From positions 310,001-374,000 of the forward strand of contig NZ_CAJOCF010000002.1 of NCBI RefSeq assembly GCF_905332535.1: a DNA stretch of 64,000 nt, given 5' to 3'. The position numbers were made by a program, and so were the translations under genes. Below, one piece after another: positions 7,498 to 16,971 of this stretch. The stretch's first letter is position 1. The number at the start of each line of letters is the position of its first letter. This DNA comes from Latilactobacillus fragifolii. Lineage in GTDB: Bacteria > Bacillota > Bacilli > Lactobacillales > Lactobacillaceae. The notes beneath the pieces are model-generated. The model was given only the letters and a program-made list of their open reading frames with translations. It had not been told where the DNA came from and made no database searches.

Positions 7498-9050
7498 TTA
7501 CGGGGCCACGGTTAGTGTCCAAGTTAATTTGGTTGTATAACGCACGTTTGGCCGTTTAGTGGTCGCTAGAATATGCAACCCGATACTGTAATCCGCGGTT
7601 TTTTGATCCCCGAAATGATAGTTCCAGGTTGAATCACCAGGATTATCATACGTTTGAGCTTTTGTATTATCGCCGGTACCCGCTGCATAATGGTCCTGGT
7701 CACTAATGTCTGCGCCTGGCCACTAGGCGTTAATTTAAAATCAGAAACAACTACACTGTTATCAACGGCCGTACTTGGTTGATCAGAACTCAGCTTCGTT
7801 AGTTCCACATTACTAAATTGTAACTGGGTATTCTCTAATTGATAGGTTGTTTTTTCAACCGGAATGGTGACCCTAGATGATGCACTTTCAGCACTACTTT
7901 TAGCAGACATACTATTAGTAATCGTCTGCCCATTAGCTTCGTCGCCAGATTGGTGATAATTCTCCGTCACATAATTTTGAAGCCCATCTGGAACTTTCAT
8001 ATTCATAAACACTTTATAATTATCGGTCTGCATGTAAAACCCATTGTTCTTGGCTTGGGCATAAATCGGTACGCCGTCATTCCCATCTAGTTCCGTGTCT
8101 TTAGCAAAGAATATTCCGCCACTAGTTAAAGCTGAGTCACTCGTATTTAATAAATACATCTCTTGTTGAATCGTTGAATCATCGGCTGCCGGTCTTAATA
8201 GCATTTCAACCTGTATACCTACTGAATAACTACCGACCGCTTTTAGGGCCGTTTTACCATTGGCATCAGTGCCTTTATACGTTTTGAAGTTTTCCAAGTT
8301 ATAGGGTAATGACGTATCACCTAAATGGGGGTTGGTCCCGTCACGGTCAGTTATTAAGCCATAGTCATACGAACTAGCCAACCCCCGGTTAGCATTACTA
8401 AAGGTTGCAACCGTCTTTCCATTGTCCTTCAAAAAAATATTGAACATCGGCTTCATGTTGCCGCCATCGGCACTTGTTAAAGTCCCGTCGGCATTTCCAA
8501 AGGTATAACACAGATATTGATTATCACCCGTCTTAATTTGGCCAATGGTATTTTGCGGCGTCTCAGTCCAATTACTAATGCCGTCATCAATCGTAACAAG
8601 GTTCTGAGCTGGTCCAACAGTTATAACCCCTTGGTCACTATAAATATCCTGGGGATCATTTATTTCGAGGTTTAAAGGAACAGCTTTGTTGGTCTGCTTG
8701 GACAATTTCAAAGTAAATATTTTGGATTGATAAGGAGATGTTGAGATAAACTCAGCACTCCAAAGATTACTTACACTCAATCTTATGTGATATGCACCAA
8801 CTTGACCTGTATAAACTACTTTGATACTTGCACCATCATGAAGGATTTTATTGCTAGCATCGTGGTGAGCGCTATCAGCATATATCTCGTATTTGGTATC
8901 CGTTTTATTTGTATTTGAAGCCAATTTAGTAACTAACACATAGTCTGATCTCGTTGAAGCGTCCGCCCTAGTCTGCAACAGATTTTTAGGGATAATGGCA
9001 CTCAAAAAAAGCAGGCTGAGTAAAACGATGATTATTTTTGTTTTTTTCAA
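7498..9050 (-). pseudogene. WxL surface protein, C-terminal domain out of frame
   Basis: Starts at TTG 9050 after AAAGGATG, with a clear signal peptide (MKKTKIIIVLLSLLFLSAIIP) and about 440 residues of beta-rich extracellular sequence. After KLTPSGQAQ the open frame loses sense and stops at 7566. The true ending continues in the neighbouring frame from about 7710 (DISDQDHYAAGTGDN) through TWNYHFGDQKTADYSIGL to YTTKLTWTLTVAP and a stop at 7498. This is the same ending as in the 1307-aa WxL protein at 48235 (WHYQFGDRQTAGSSIGL, YTAVLEWSLSVAP). A single 1-base insertion or 2-base deletion at 7708-7716 therefore removes the wall-binding domain. The truncated product would be secreted but not retained. 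First gene of the two-gene WxL unit. Confidence 0.8.
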
Positions 9051-9238
9051 GTGACCACATCCTTTTTATTAACTATTACTTTAGTCTAGTTTTTTAATAG
9101 TTGTTGCTTAGCACTAATTCTTAACGCGGTTAAAGATTAATCAGTTGTTTATCTTGTTACTGTTACCTACTTTGGTCAAGTAATTTTAGCACAATTTATA
9201 ATGTATATGACTAATATATTCTAAACAACGCTTAAAAA

Positions 9239-9272
9239 GCGCCCATCTCAAACAGATTGTCGCGATGGGCGC
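9239..9272. terminator. Intrinsic terminator-like hairpin
   Basis: GCGCCCATC (9239-9247) pairs with GATGGGCGC (9264-9272). It lies between the DUF805 gene and the WxL pseudogene. The rest of 9051-9365 holds only this, the next hairpin and presumed promoter sequence for the WxL gene; I see no other gene. Confidence 0.6.
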
Positions 9273-9314
9273 CTTGATTTTTAACTATTGAATTGAACGC
9301 TTTTTATCAAAAAT

Positions 9315-9356
9315 AAAACGGCTAAGATAACTGATGACGTTATCTTAGCCGTTTTT
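9315..9356. terminator. Intrinsic terminator of DUF805 gene
   Basis: AAAACGGCTAAGATAAC pairs with GTTATCTTAGCCGTTTT around a 7-base loop, 10 bp after the stop codon of the DUF805 gene. Confidence 0.85.
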
Positions 9357-9365
9357 AATTAATCG

Positions 9366-9737
9366 TTATGCTTCCCAGCGGTTGTTTCTTGAGGGTAAAA
9401 TCATCAAAATAAAGAACCAAATCGTCCCAATGAGTGGTACTAAATCGATTAATACCCACCAACCTGAGTGATCAGTGTCATGTAAGCGACGTACTTTGAC
9501 CGATAAAGTGGCCACCCAAACTAAAAATACAACCACATTACGTGTAACAGAAACCCCTAAGTCGCGGATGTTATAAATATCGGCAATTGGATGCCCAATC
9601 ACTTTTTGAATAATCGCAATAATCAAACCGCCTAAAATATAATTAATAATTACTGGCCACCAATAATCTTTCCGACTTGCAACACCCGTGAAATCGATAA
9701 TCTTTTCCCAAAACTTTTTGTATGATTCAACCATCAT
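9366..9737 (-). CDS. DUF805 family membrane protein
   Basis: 123 aa. A short cytosolic N-terminus with the family motif (YKKFWEKIIDFTGVASRKDYW) is followed by about four membrane helices and the diagnostic VRRLHDTDHSGWW before the last helices; it ends LPSRNNRWEA. DUF805 proteins are small integral membrane proteins of unknown function. Start at the ATG pair 9737/9734 behind GAGGGG. It is followed by its own terminator, and upstream on the same strand lies a 63-aa membrane protein. A second DUF805 domain, fused to a large extra domain, is encoded divergently at 10458. Confidence 0.88.
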   Translation of the reverse strand: MMVESYKKFWEKIIDFTGVASRKDYWWPVIINYILGGLIIAIIQKVIGHPIADIYNIRDLGVSVTRNVVVFLVWVATLSVKVRRLHDTDHSGWWVLIDLVPLIGTIWFFILMILPSRNNRWEA

Positions 9738-9795
9738 AAAACCCCTCTTATGCTATAATTTGCAGCTTTTAATGTCATCAGCAATTGGACCCATT

Positions 9796-9987
9796 TTAAT
9801 TAAAAGTTCCTGAAAAATACAAGCTGAGTACCCCTAAGACCATCATGATCAGAGCGATTATATATTGCGTCACCATACTTAAATCATGAAATAAAAATAA
9901 CCGTGTTTTAACCAATGTTCGCGATAAGGTGACTAATATCGCAGCGATGATAATCAACACAATTCCTAAAATACGAAAAATAATCAT
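9796..9987 (-). CDS. Small hydrophobic membrane protein, 63 aa
   Basis: Two predicted membrane helices (about residues 4-22 and 40-60) separated by a basic loop (SRTLVKTRLFLFHD). Start at ATG 9987 behind AGGGGGAAATTAG, a strong ribosome site that supports real translation. No family recognised. It precedes the DUF805 gene on the same strand with 58 bp between, so the two may share a transcript. Confidence 0.65.
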   Translation of the reverse strand: MIIFRILGIVLIIIAAILVTLSRTLVKTRLFLFHDLSMVTQYIIALIMMVLGVLSLYFSGTFN

Positions 9988-10233
9988 CTAATTTCCCCCT
10001 GAATATGTTTTAAAAGACTTATTGGTTAAGTTACCATGCTAACCAGTAACTATAGTTTTATATAAATTCATATTTTGTGATTAAAAATACATAAAAATAC
10101 CATATTTAGAATACTTATTGACTTTTTATTCAGTTAGGTGGTAACCTTTTCAATATATAAAATTATTACACAAAAGTTCCCTTTTCGCAATCGAATTGTA
10201 GGAAAGCTAACAGATTATCTGGAGGAATAATTG

Positions 10234-10446
10234 ATGAGAACAATCATCCAAATACTACTTTCATCTTTACTGCTAATATCATTACTAATGATTACGGCTA
10301 AACTGGCCCAACCGAGCTTTGCACTATCGGCAAAAGAACAGCACTTATTACAGCACTATATACACGAATCACAACACCACGACGGCCTGTTAGACTGGTA
10401 CAGTGATCAGCATACGCAAAAACTAAGTATCGATTTAACTAAATGA
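10234..10446 (+). CDS. Small membrane-anchored or secreted protein, 70 aa
   Basis: N-terminal hydrophobic segment of about 22 residues (MRTIIQILLSSLLLISLLMI) followed by a hydrophilic tail rich in His and Gln. GGAGG stands 8 bp before the ATG at 10234. Its TGA overlaps the first possible start of the next gene, so the two are transcribed together and perhaps translationally coupled. No family recognised; the TAKLAQPSFALS segment could be a signal-peptidase site, making the mature part a 40-residue extracellular peptide. Confidence 0.65.
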   Translation: MRTIIQILLSSLLLISLLMITAKLAQPSFALSAKEQHLLQHYIHESQHHDGLLDWYSDQHTQKLSIDLTK

Positions 10447-10457
10447 GGAGCGACACT

Positions 10458-12032
10458 ATGCTTAAGATTTATCGAAATTATTGGGCACACTTATTAGATT
10501 TGCGTGGGCGTACCTCCCGTAAAGCGTATTGGGTCCCGATTCTAATTAACTACGCGCTCAGTCTACTGCTAATTCTACTATTTAAAAACATTTTGGCTGC
10601 AGCTGTTACCTTCAGCAATGTTGATAGTTTAAATAATTTATTCGTTGCTATTCTTCATCAAATGATTATCCTCTTGACGTGGTTAGCCACTTTTTCACTT
10701 AAAGTGCGGCGCCTACATGATACCAACCGCTCTGGTTGGTGGGTTTTTATTAGCTTTATCCCGCTAGTCGGGTCACTTTATTTTCTAGTATTAATGCTAC
10801 TCCCAAGTAAAAAGATCACCAAAAATACGGTCACTTATCGAGAAAACCGACCGTTACTACTAACCGTCGTCGGCTTAGCAGCCACCGCTTCAATTATCAG
10901 TGTCGCTTGGCGTAATTATCTCACTTACACCAATAGCATTTATCAAGCTAACGAAGTGCAAAAATGGTCCGCTGATCAACATGCATTATTGAGTAAGCCA
11001 GCCTTCAGACAATTGCTCGACAAATATCAACATCAAAAAAGTACCGGGATCATGCCCAAAGTATTTAAGACGGTCATCATTCCCGGCCTCCACGGGGCTT
11101 GGTCCATCAATCACCAAACCAAGCAAGTAGCTTTTGGCAGCAATTGGGTCCCACAAGGCTTAACAGAGAATGATGATAGCTATTTCATCAGTGCTTATGA
11201 TGGCAATCATCGCCTAAACTCCTTAATCTTTATCGTCGACAAACAAACTGGAAAATATCAAAAATCACTCATTCTATCGCGCAAAGCACACGTTGGTGGC
11301 TTAGCTTACGATCGTGACCACCAGCTCCTATGGGTGTCAGATGACACCCACCAATCAGCCCAAGTGTTGGCCTTACGGTTAGCCACGATTAATCGTTATC
11401 AAGCGGCTAAAGTGCAGCAACCAATCAAAGCCGATCAAATCGCCCCGCTAAAATGGGCCAGCAAGACCTCCGGACTAAGCTACTTTAAAAATAATCTCTT
11501 AATTGTAAAATATGGCAATAACATCAATAATCGAAGTGTCGTTGATTTTGAAGTCAACCACCAAACCGGCTTCATCAAACCGACAACAATGCGCACCCCA
11601 CGGGTTAGTGCCCGAGAAGCTGCCAAAATGAAGCGCACCCAAGTCATCGCAATACTTAAAAAACAAGGATTAATCAAATCTTATTCGCCTGGTTATAATC
11701 GCATGCAAGGCTTAGCCGTCTTACCAACCAAAGATCAAAAGAGTGTTTTTACACTTTACACCCAAAGTAATGGCGACCAGTCCAGTCACCTAATCATTAA
11801 CCGGAGTTATTTTAAAAACGACTTTGACTTCAGCCACATCAGCAAGCGGAATAATCAGTACAAAGAACTAGCTAGCATCGCTATTCCGCCATCTGCCGAA
11901 CAAGTTAGCGCTAATGCCAGTACCCACAGCATCAGTCTGCTCTTTGAAGGCGGTGCCCGCGAATACCGCAAATATCGACTAGGCCTGCTCCAAACACCAT
12001 TTAGCGACCGAATATTAGTTATGAAATATTAA
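10458..12032 (+). CDS. DUF805 domain fused to a beta-propeller-like domain
   Basis: 524 aa. Residues 1-130 are a complete DUF805 membrane domain (LRGRTSRKAYWVP, then VRRLHDTNRSGWW), as in the standalone protein at 9366. A further hydrophobic helix follows (LLLTVVGLAATASIISVAW), then about 350 residues of presumably extracellular sequence. That part has repeating blade-like segments: WVPQGLTENDDSYFISAYD, KAHVGGLAYDRDHQLLWVSD and RMQGLAVLPTKDQKSVFTLY. These resemble secreted six- to eight-bladed propeller proteins; the assignment is from pattern, not alignment. I chose ATG 10458 (AGGAG 7 bp upstream), which gives the normal DUF805 N-terminus, instead of the overlapping ATG at 10443. Second gene after the 70-aa protein; followed by a strong terminator. 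Confidence 0.8.
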   Translation: MLKIYRNYWAHLLDLRGRTSRKAYWVPILINYALSLLLILLFKNILAAAVTFSNVDSLNNLFVAILHQMIILLTWLATFSLKVRRLHDTNRSGWWVFISFIPLVGSLYFLVLMLLPSKKITKNTVTYRENRPLLLTVVGLAATASIISVAWRNYLTYTNSIYQANEVQKWSADQHALLSKPAFRQLLDKYQHQKSTGIMPKVFKTVIIPGLHGAWSINHQTKQVAFGSNWVPQGLTENDDSYFISAYDGNHRLNSLIFIVDKQTGKYQKSLILSRKAHVGGLAYDRDHQLLWVSDDTHQSAQVLALRLATINRYQAAKVQQPIKADQIAPLKWASKTSGLSYFKNNLLIVKYGNNINNRSVVDFEVNHQTGFIKPTTMRTPRVSAREAAKMKRTQVIAILKKQGLIKSYSPGYNRMQGLAVLPTKDQKSVFTLYTQSNGDQSSHLIINRSYFKNDFDFSHISKRNNQYKELASIAIPPSAEQVSANASTHSISLLFEGGAREYRKYRLGLLQTPFSDRILVMKY

Positions 12033-12038
12033 ACTAAC

Positions 12039-12076
12039 AAAAGCCCCCACTGTTGACATAACAGTGGGGGCTTTTA
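12039..12076. terminator. Intrinsic terminator
   Basis: AAAAGCCCCCACTGTT and AACAGTGGGGGCTTTT, perfect 16-bp stem with a 5-base loop, immediately after the DUF805-propeller gene. Confidence 0.93.
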
Positions 12077-12165
12077 CTGTCTCTAAAATACTGACGAAAT
12101 GTACGCTAACCGAATTAAATCTTGACCTTCAACAGACAGAATATAATTGAAACATTACAAAATTT

Positions 12166-14850
12166 TTATTCAAATTCAATATACAGGGTGCCAAACTTTG
12201 CATGTGCCAATGTTGGTACTTTTACGGCATTATGCTCAACCTCTAACGTTGAATGGGTTACTTCTTTTAAATCAACCCATTCAGCAAATTTAACTGGGTG
12301 CTTAAAAGTAATGACTTCATCAAGTTCTCCATAAAGATGTCCATTATATAATCGTATAATCATCCCCGGACGTTCCTCAGCTTTTTTAATAACACTTAAT
12401 GTTAAACATCCACTCGTTTTGAAGAGACTGTCACTAGTAGGTAAATCTTTTTGCACTACGCTTTGCGTAAAAATCAGTCGTGAATTTAAAAAGTCAGCAT
12501 ATTCGTAAACCAATGGACGAGTATTAACTATTTTAGCAGTATTAGCAACCTCACCTGAGTCAACATCCCCTTGATAATAATAAGCAGTAAAACTAAAACT
12601 CATTTGTTTATGGCACTGCGCATTCGGTGTCTTTACGACCGATTCGCCAGATGCTCTTCCTGGTCGATAAATAAGATTCTCTTTTCCCATATAACCATAG
12701 GTTCTAAAAAGAGTAAGCCGAATTGTATCATACTTTTCACCTACAATTTCGTATTCACGAACACCTTTAGGAAAAACTGCTACTCCTTTTTGTGTATCAT
12801 TTAAAGTAACAAAGCTTTGACACGTTTCAATTGAAATCGGCATTTCGTTCCATTTTTCTTGAGCTGAATGCCATAAGTCCATTTCGGGCTGACGAACAAC
12901 AGGTCGTTGAATTACCCCAAATTGTTGGTCGGCCGTTGACACTTTCGAAGCAATTCCCGTATCAAACAGAGCGCATAGTCGATGACTATCAACCCAACGA
13001 TTATCAACTGCCACTTCAAAATTAATTATCGATTGGCCTTTAGATAGCTTAACAATCATCGTTACTGGTAATCTAGTTGATCGAATACCTTCAGAACGTT
13101 CTACTAGGTCTTTAGGGACCAACATTTCGTACGTAATAGTTGCTATTTCTAAAATTTCTGATTTAACCACCTTGACTGCCGGCTTAAACTCAATTGACTG
13201 AATCTTCAGGTCGTTATGCGGTGGCGAATAATTAAATGAATCACCATCATCACCATTTTCTTCTAAGATAGCTTGATTTTTATAGGTAATAGCTGTCTTT
13301 TTATCTAAGATATCTAACGAACCATTATCATTAATGAAGATTTTTAATGCTTCATTCTCTAATATTTCTCTTTTTTGTTCAGCCAATTCTGTTAGTGTAT
13401 TTTTACGCAAATCAATTGTATATTGAGTGTATCCAACACTTGGAATATCATTCAACTGTAATGCAATTTTTGCCTTATAAACCTTATTTGGTGTAAAAAT
13501 ATCCTTGCTTGGATCTAATATATTACCTTGATTTAACACATATTCTGTTTGATCCACAAATTCAAGGATTGTATATGGAATTTCATTTCCTTGCTCATTA
13601 AGTATCCCAAATTCTCTTTGTGGGACATAACATTCTGTTTCAACGACTCCATTTTGTACTGATGACAACGGATTGAAAACCGTTAATGATATTTCACTAG
13701 ACTGCGGATTATCAATCCTCGTAGCAATTTCTCGCAATGTTAATTCCACTAAATTACTAGTAATATCTCTTACTTGTTTATAGCGCATGTAAATATCTTC
13801 ATTAGTTGTATCAGAAACACATGCTCCAATTGAATCATGCGCTGCATTTTCAAACATTAACCGCCATACTTCTCTGACTGTTTCGACTGGATATTCCAAT
13901 CCATATGCCATTCCTAAACTTAGTAATGGTTCCATTGTATTGACTAAGTAGTTTTGAGTTTCTGTATTCATTTGTTTTAAATCTGAACGTGAAGAAAAGA
14001 TACTCTTATGAATACGCATCAATTTACCATTTAATAATTCTCCACTAATCTCTTCTAGCTCTGGATGTTGCGCTTTAACTGCTTTGATATATGATTCAAT
14101 CGTTGAAATCTGAAATTCATATTCTCCATCGTATAATTTGTTCATTTCATCAATTAATTCTGGTAAATTTTCTCTTGGTGGCGCCTGATCAAACCCATTT
14201 GGGAAATAAACCTGATTGGTTGAACTTCTTTTCCATGTTGTTTTAAATGGTTCGTCGTTCAAAAATTTAGCCAAACTATCTACTTTTTCTGGGATTGCCC
14301 CCCCAATATAATAGCCACTCGGAATTTGATATACATTCACTTCTGAACCATCTTCACCACGCCACTTATATTCTGTTTTGTGCACCTGATCATCACTAAC
14401 ACCGCGCCAGAACATCGTATCTTCAATACCAAGTGATTGATAAATTTGTGGCATACTTGCTGATTGACCAAACGAATCTGGGACATAACCAACATTCATG
14501 TAGCGACCAAACTCGTTACAAATACGCATGCCATATAACATATTGCGAACAATACTCTCGCCAGAAATGACTAACTGATCCGTTTGAGTGTACCACGGAC
14601 CAATAATTAATTGACCCGCTTGCACTAATTTTTTAATTCGCATCTTATCTTGTGGTCGCCATTTTAGATAATCATCCAGCAAAGAAGCTTGACCATCTAA
14701 AATAAAATGATCATACCCCTGCTTGTTTTCTAACAGTTCTAATACCCTTTTAAAATTATGCATCAAATACACTCTAGAACGACTAGTTGTGAAATACCAT
14801 TCTCGATCCCAATGTGTATGTGGAACAACATGCACTTGCTTTTTCATCAT
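12166..14850 (-). CDS. GH38 alpha-mannosidase (mannosylglycerate hydrolase-like)
   Basis: 894 aa, full length for bacterial GH38 of the MngB type. The N-terminus carries the zinc-site signature HTHWDREW (residues 11-18), the nucleophile-bearing segment YVPDSFGQSASMPQI follows near residue 125, and AAHDSIGACVSDTTNED provides the later His/Asp site. The cytosolic location (no signal peptide) and the position directly behind PTS IIA, IIB and IIC genes mean that it should hydrolyse an imported phosphorylated alpha-mannoside; 2-O-alpha-mannosyl-D-glycerate is the classic substrate of this arrangement (MngA/MngB), but that is inference. Starts at the ATG pair 14850/14847 behind AGAAGGACT. Last gene of the operon. 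Confidence 0.88.
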   Translation of the reverse strand: MMKKQVHVVPHTHWDREWYFTTSRSRVYLMHNFKRVLELLENKQGYDHFILDGQASLLDDYLKWRPQDKMRIKKLVQAGQLIIGPWYTQTDQLVISGESIVRNMLYGMRICNEFGRYMNVGYVPDSFGQSASMPQIYQSLGIEDTMFWRGVSDDQVHKTEYKWRGEDGSEVNVYQIPSGYYIGGAIPEKVDSLAKFLNDEPFKTTWKRSSTNQVYFPNGFDQAPPRENLPELIDEMNKLYDGEYEFQISTIESYIKAVKAQHPELEEISGELLNGKLMRIHKSIFSSRSDLKQMNTETQNYLVNTMEPLLSLGMAYGLEYPVETVREVWRLMFENAAHDSIGACVSDTTNEDIYMRYKQVRDITSNLVELTLREIATRIDNPQSSEISLTVFNPLSSVQNGVVETECYVPQREFGILNEQGNEIPYTILEFVDQTEYVLNQGNILDPSKDIFTPNKVYKAKIALQLNDIPSVGYTQYTIDLRKNTLTELAEQKREILENEALKIFINDNGSLDILDKKTAITYKNQAILEENGDDGDSFNYSPPHNDLKIQSIEFKPAVKVVKSEILEIATITYEMLVPKDLVERSEGIRSTRLPVTMIVKLSKGQSIINFEVAVDNRWVDSHRLCALFDTGIASKVSTADQQFGVIQRPVVRQPEMDLWHSAQEKWNEMPISIETCQSFVTLNDTQKGVAVFPKGVREYEIVGEKYDTIRLTLFRTYGYMGKENLIYRPGRASGESVVKTPNAQCHKQMSFSFTAYYYQGDVDSGEVANTAKIVNTRPLVYEYADFLNSRLIFTQSVVQKDLPTSDSLFKTSGCLTLSVIKKAEERPGMIIRLYNGHLYGELDEVITFKHPVKFAEWVDLKEVTHSTLEVEHNAVKVPTLAHAKFGTLYIEFE

Positions 14851-14882
14851 AGTCCTTCTTTCTCCGCTTTTTTATTTGGCTT

Positions 14883-15980
14883 TTAGTTTTCAAAATCAAT
14901 CTGGATATCATCTAAATTCATATCTTCTTCTACCTCTTGTTTATTGAAGTCAGCAACTAATGGCGCTACAAAACCGATAAAGGCCGCACCTGCAAACATC
15001 CCCACTAGGTATGCCCAACCACTACCAACTGTAAAGAATCCATAAACACCGCCAACTGGTGGCATTTTAGCATGCATTCCTAAAGCAATTCCTAAGCCTG
15101 ATGCGATTGCACCACCAATCATGTTTACAGGTGCTAATTTTAATGGATTAACCAAAGTAAACGGGATAGCGCCTTCTGTAATTCCGATGAATCCCATGAT
15201 AAAGTTATTTCTACCAGCATCTAGCAATTCACTGTTAAAGCGTTTCTTATGGAATAAGGTTGCGAAAGCATAACCAAGAGGAACTGCACAGATTGCTGCA
15301 TTTACAATAATAGCTGGCAAATAAATTTTTTCAGCTAATAATACATTTCCAGCCATCCAAGCCGCTTTATTCACAGGGCCACCTAAATCAGTTCCAATCA
15401 TGGCACCCATAATAATCGCCAATACAACTTGATTAACATTATTTTCAATCATGTGGCGAATCCAACTAACTAAACCCGTATTAATCCATGACAGCGGACC
15501 TGACAATACTGCTCCCATGACGATAGCAACAATCATTGTTGCAAATAAGGGCAGGATAACAAGTGGCATAACACCTGAAAATTTGTCTGATAATTTAATA
15601 TGTTCTTTAGCATACTTAACGGTATAACCCGCTAAGAAACCCGCAATTAATGCACCAAGGAAGCCGGCATTAGTGCTTGTTGCAACTGCTCCACCGATAA
15701 ACCCAGCACCTAATGCTGCTTTATCACCAATCGAATAGGCAATAAACCCTGCTAACACGGTATTAATTAAGCCAATTCCAGTCCAACCAACTTGCTCGAT
15801 TAAATATAATGCATGTTTGAATCCTTCGGTCTTAGCATATGGATCTAAACTCGTTAGGCCCATCCCCAATGCCATCATTTTTGGAATTGCAACCACTAAC
15901 GATGCCCCAATAATTAACGGCAGTACAAAACTAATGCCGCTCATTAAGTGCCCTTTCATTTGTGCTAAACCTTTTTTCAT
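14883..15980 (-). CDS. PTS fructose-family EIIC permease
   Basis: 365 aa, about nine membrane helices, with the fructose/mannosylglycerate-family signature GITEGAIPF (near residue 262), where the sugar site lies. Encoded as a separate protein between the IIB gene and the mannosidase, starting at ATG 15980 behind GGAGGG. It moves the sugar across the membrane while IIB phosphorylates it. The acidic tail (EEDMNLDDIQIDFEN) is unremarkable. Confidence 0.92.
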   Translation of the reverse strand: MKKGLAQMKGHLMSGISFVLPLIIGASLVVAIPKMMALGMGLTSLDPYAKTEGFKHALYLIEQVGWTGIGLINTVLAGFIAYSIGDKAALGAGFIGGAVATSTNAGFLGALIAGFLAGYTVKYAKEHIKLSDKFSGVMPLVILPLFATMIVAIVMGAVLSGPLSWINTGLVSWIRHMIENNVNQVVLAIIMGAMIGTDLGGPVNKAAWMAGNVLLAEKIYLPAIIVNAAICAVPLGYAFATLFHKKRFNSELLDAGRNNFIMGFIGITEGAIPFTLVNPLKLAPVNMIGGAIASGLGIALGMHAKMPPVGGVYGFFTVGSGWAYLVGMFAGAAFIGFVAPLVADFNKQEVEEDMNLDDIQIDFEN

Positions 15981-15997
15981 GACTTACCCTCCAGTTT

Positions 15998-16315
15998 CTA
16001 GTATCTTTGTTCTACTGCTTGAACACACTTTTTTAGCACTGCTTCAGGAGCTTTAATACATGTGCTGATGTTTACTCGTAATTGAGGTTTACCTTCAAAA
16101 CGTTCCAACCCAATTACTTTTTGATCAGTTGCTAGTAAGACAAAATCTGCAGCATCTGCTTCCGCTTGAGAAATTTTATTGACTTGCCCCAGTGATCCTT
16201 GTTGTTCAATCTTGACATCATATCCTAACTTAACACCAGCTTTTTGTAGTGCTTTTGCTGCCATTGGTGTATGTGCTAATCCTGCTGGACAAGCTGAGAT
16301 TCCGACAATTTTCAT
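15998..16315 (-). CDS. PTS fructose-family EIIB
   Basis: 105 aa. The phosphorylated cysteine is in the N-terminal motif SACPAGLAHTPMAA (Cys9), typical of fructose-type IIB. Its ATG overlaps the IIA stop (ATGA), so translation is coupled. Transfers phosphate from IIA to the incoming sugar. Confidence 0.93.
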   Translation of the reverse strand: MKIVGISACPAGLAHTPMAAKALQKAGVKLGYDVKIEQQGSLGQVNKISQAEADAADFVLLATDQKVIGLERFEGKPQLRVNISTCIKAPEAVLKKCVQAVEQRY

Positions 16316-16773
16316 TGTTGATTCACTCCTATCATTTCATTACTAATAATTGTTACTAACTCTGCTGCACTTGTGTTCCTGATAATAGCATTTTTAAAAT
16401 CATCTTCCATAAGCGCAGTTGCTAGTGCACTGAGCATCTGAATGTGCACAGTCCCTTGCTCAGCTTTAGGTACTAATAATGCAAATACATATTGAACCGG
16501 TTGATCATCAAACGTCTCCCAAGAGATATGCTTCTTGTTTTTAACAAAAATTACAGTTGGCGTTTTTACAGTTTCATCTTTTGCATGTGGAATCGCAAAA
16601 CCATCCTGAAGCCCTGTAGATGACTCAGCCTCTCTTCTCAAAAAAGCTCTGTACGTCGCCTCCTCACTATCTACAATGTTTTGCATCTTGGCATACTTAG
16701 CGATAACCTTCAATAATGCTTCTTTTGACTCTGCTTCTTGATTCAAAAGAATATTCTTTTTTGTAAATTTCAT
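16312..16773 (-). CDS. PTS fructose-family EIIA
   Basis: 153 aa PTS_EIIA type 2 domain. The phosphoryl-accepting His sits in GFAIPHAKDETV. First gene of the IIA-IIB-IIC-mannosidase operon, starting at ATG 16773 behind AAGGAGGG. It receives phosphate from HPr and may also phosphorylate the divergently encoded PRD activator. Confidence 0.93.
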   Translation of the reverse strand: MKFTKKNILLNQEAESKEALLKVIAKYAKMQNIVDSEEATYRAFLRREAESSTGLQDGFAIPHAKDETVKTPTVIFVKNKKHISWETFDDQPVQYVFALLVPKAEQGTVHIQMLSALATALMEDDFKNAIIRNTSAAELVTIISNEMIGVNQQ

Positions 16774-16875
16774 CTTATTCCCTCCTTAACCACAACCCTA
16801 TAATAATATTGTAGTTCAATTTAGAAAACCCTTACATTTTCCAAAAGTCATAGCGTTTGTTGGTACAACACTTTA

Positions 16876-16902
16876 TAAAAGCGTTTCCATTTTATCTGGA
16901 AA
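16876..16902. promoter_or_regulatory. cre-like site overlapping an inverted repeat in the PTS/activator intergenic region
   Basis: TAAAAGCGTTTCCA (16876-16889) matches the catabolite-control consensus TGWAANCGNTNWCA with two mismatches. It overlaps TTTCCA-N7-TGGAAA (16884-16902), a perfect inverted repeat that is a natural candidate for the PRD activator's operator. Both lie in the 198-bp region between the divergent PTS operon and its regulator. Confidence 0.55.
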
Positions 16903-16971
16903 TCCATTGTAGTCTAACTTGTATCTACTAATGTTAGAATTAAATTAGATAATTCGTGAGGAGATTTTTAC

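Noticed and set aside
12122-12334. Short plus-strand frames inside the mannosidase gene and elsewhere opposite to real genes
   Set aside because: They have no ribosome site and lie antisense to clear, full-length coding regions.
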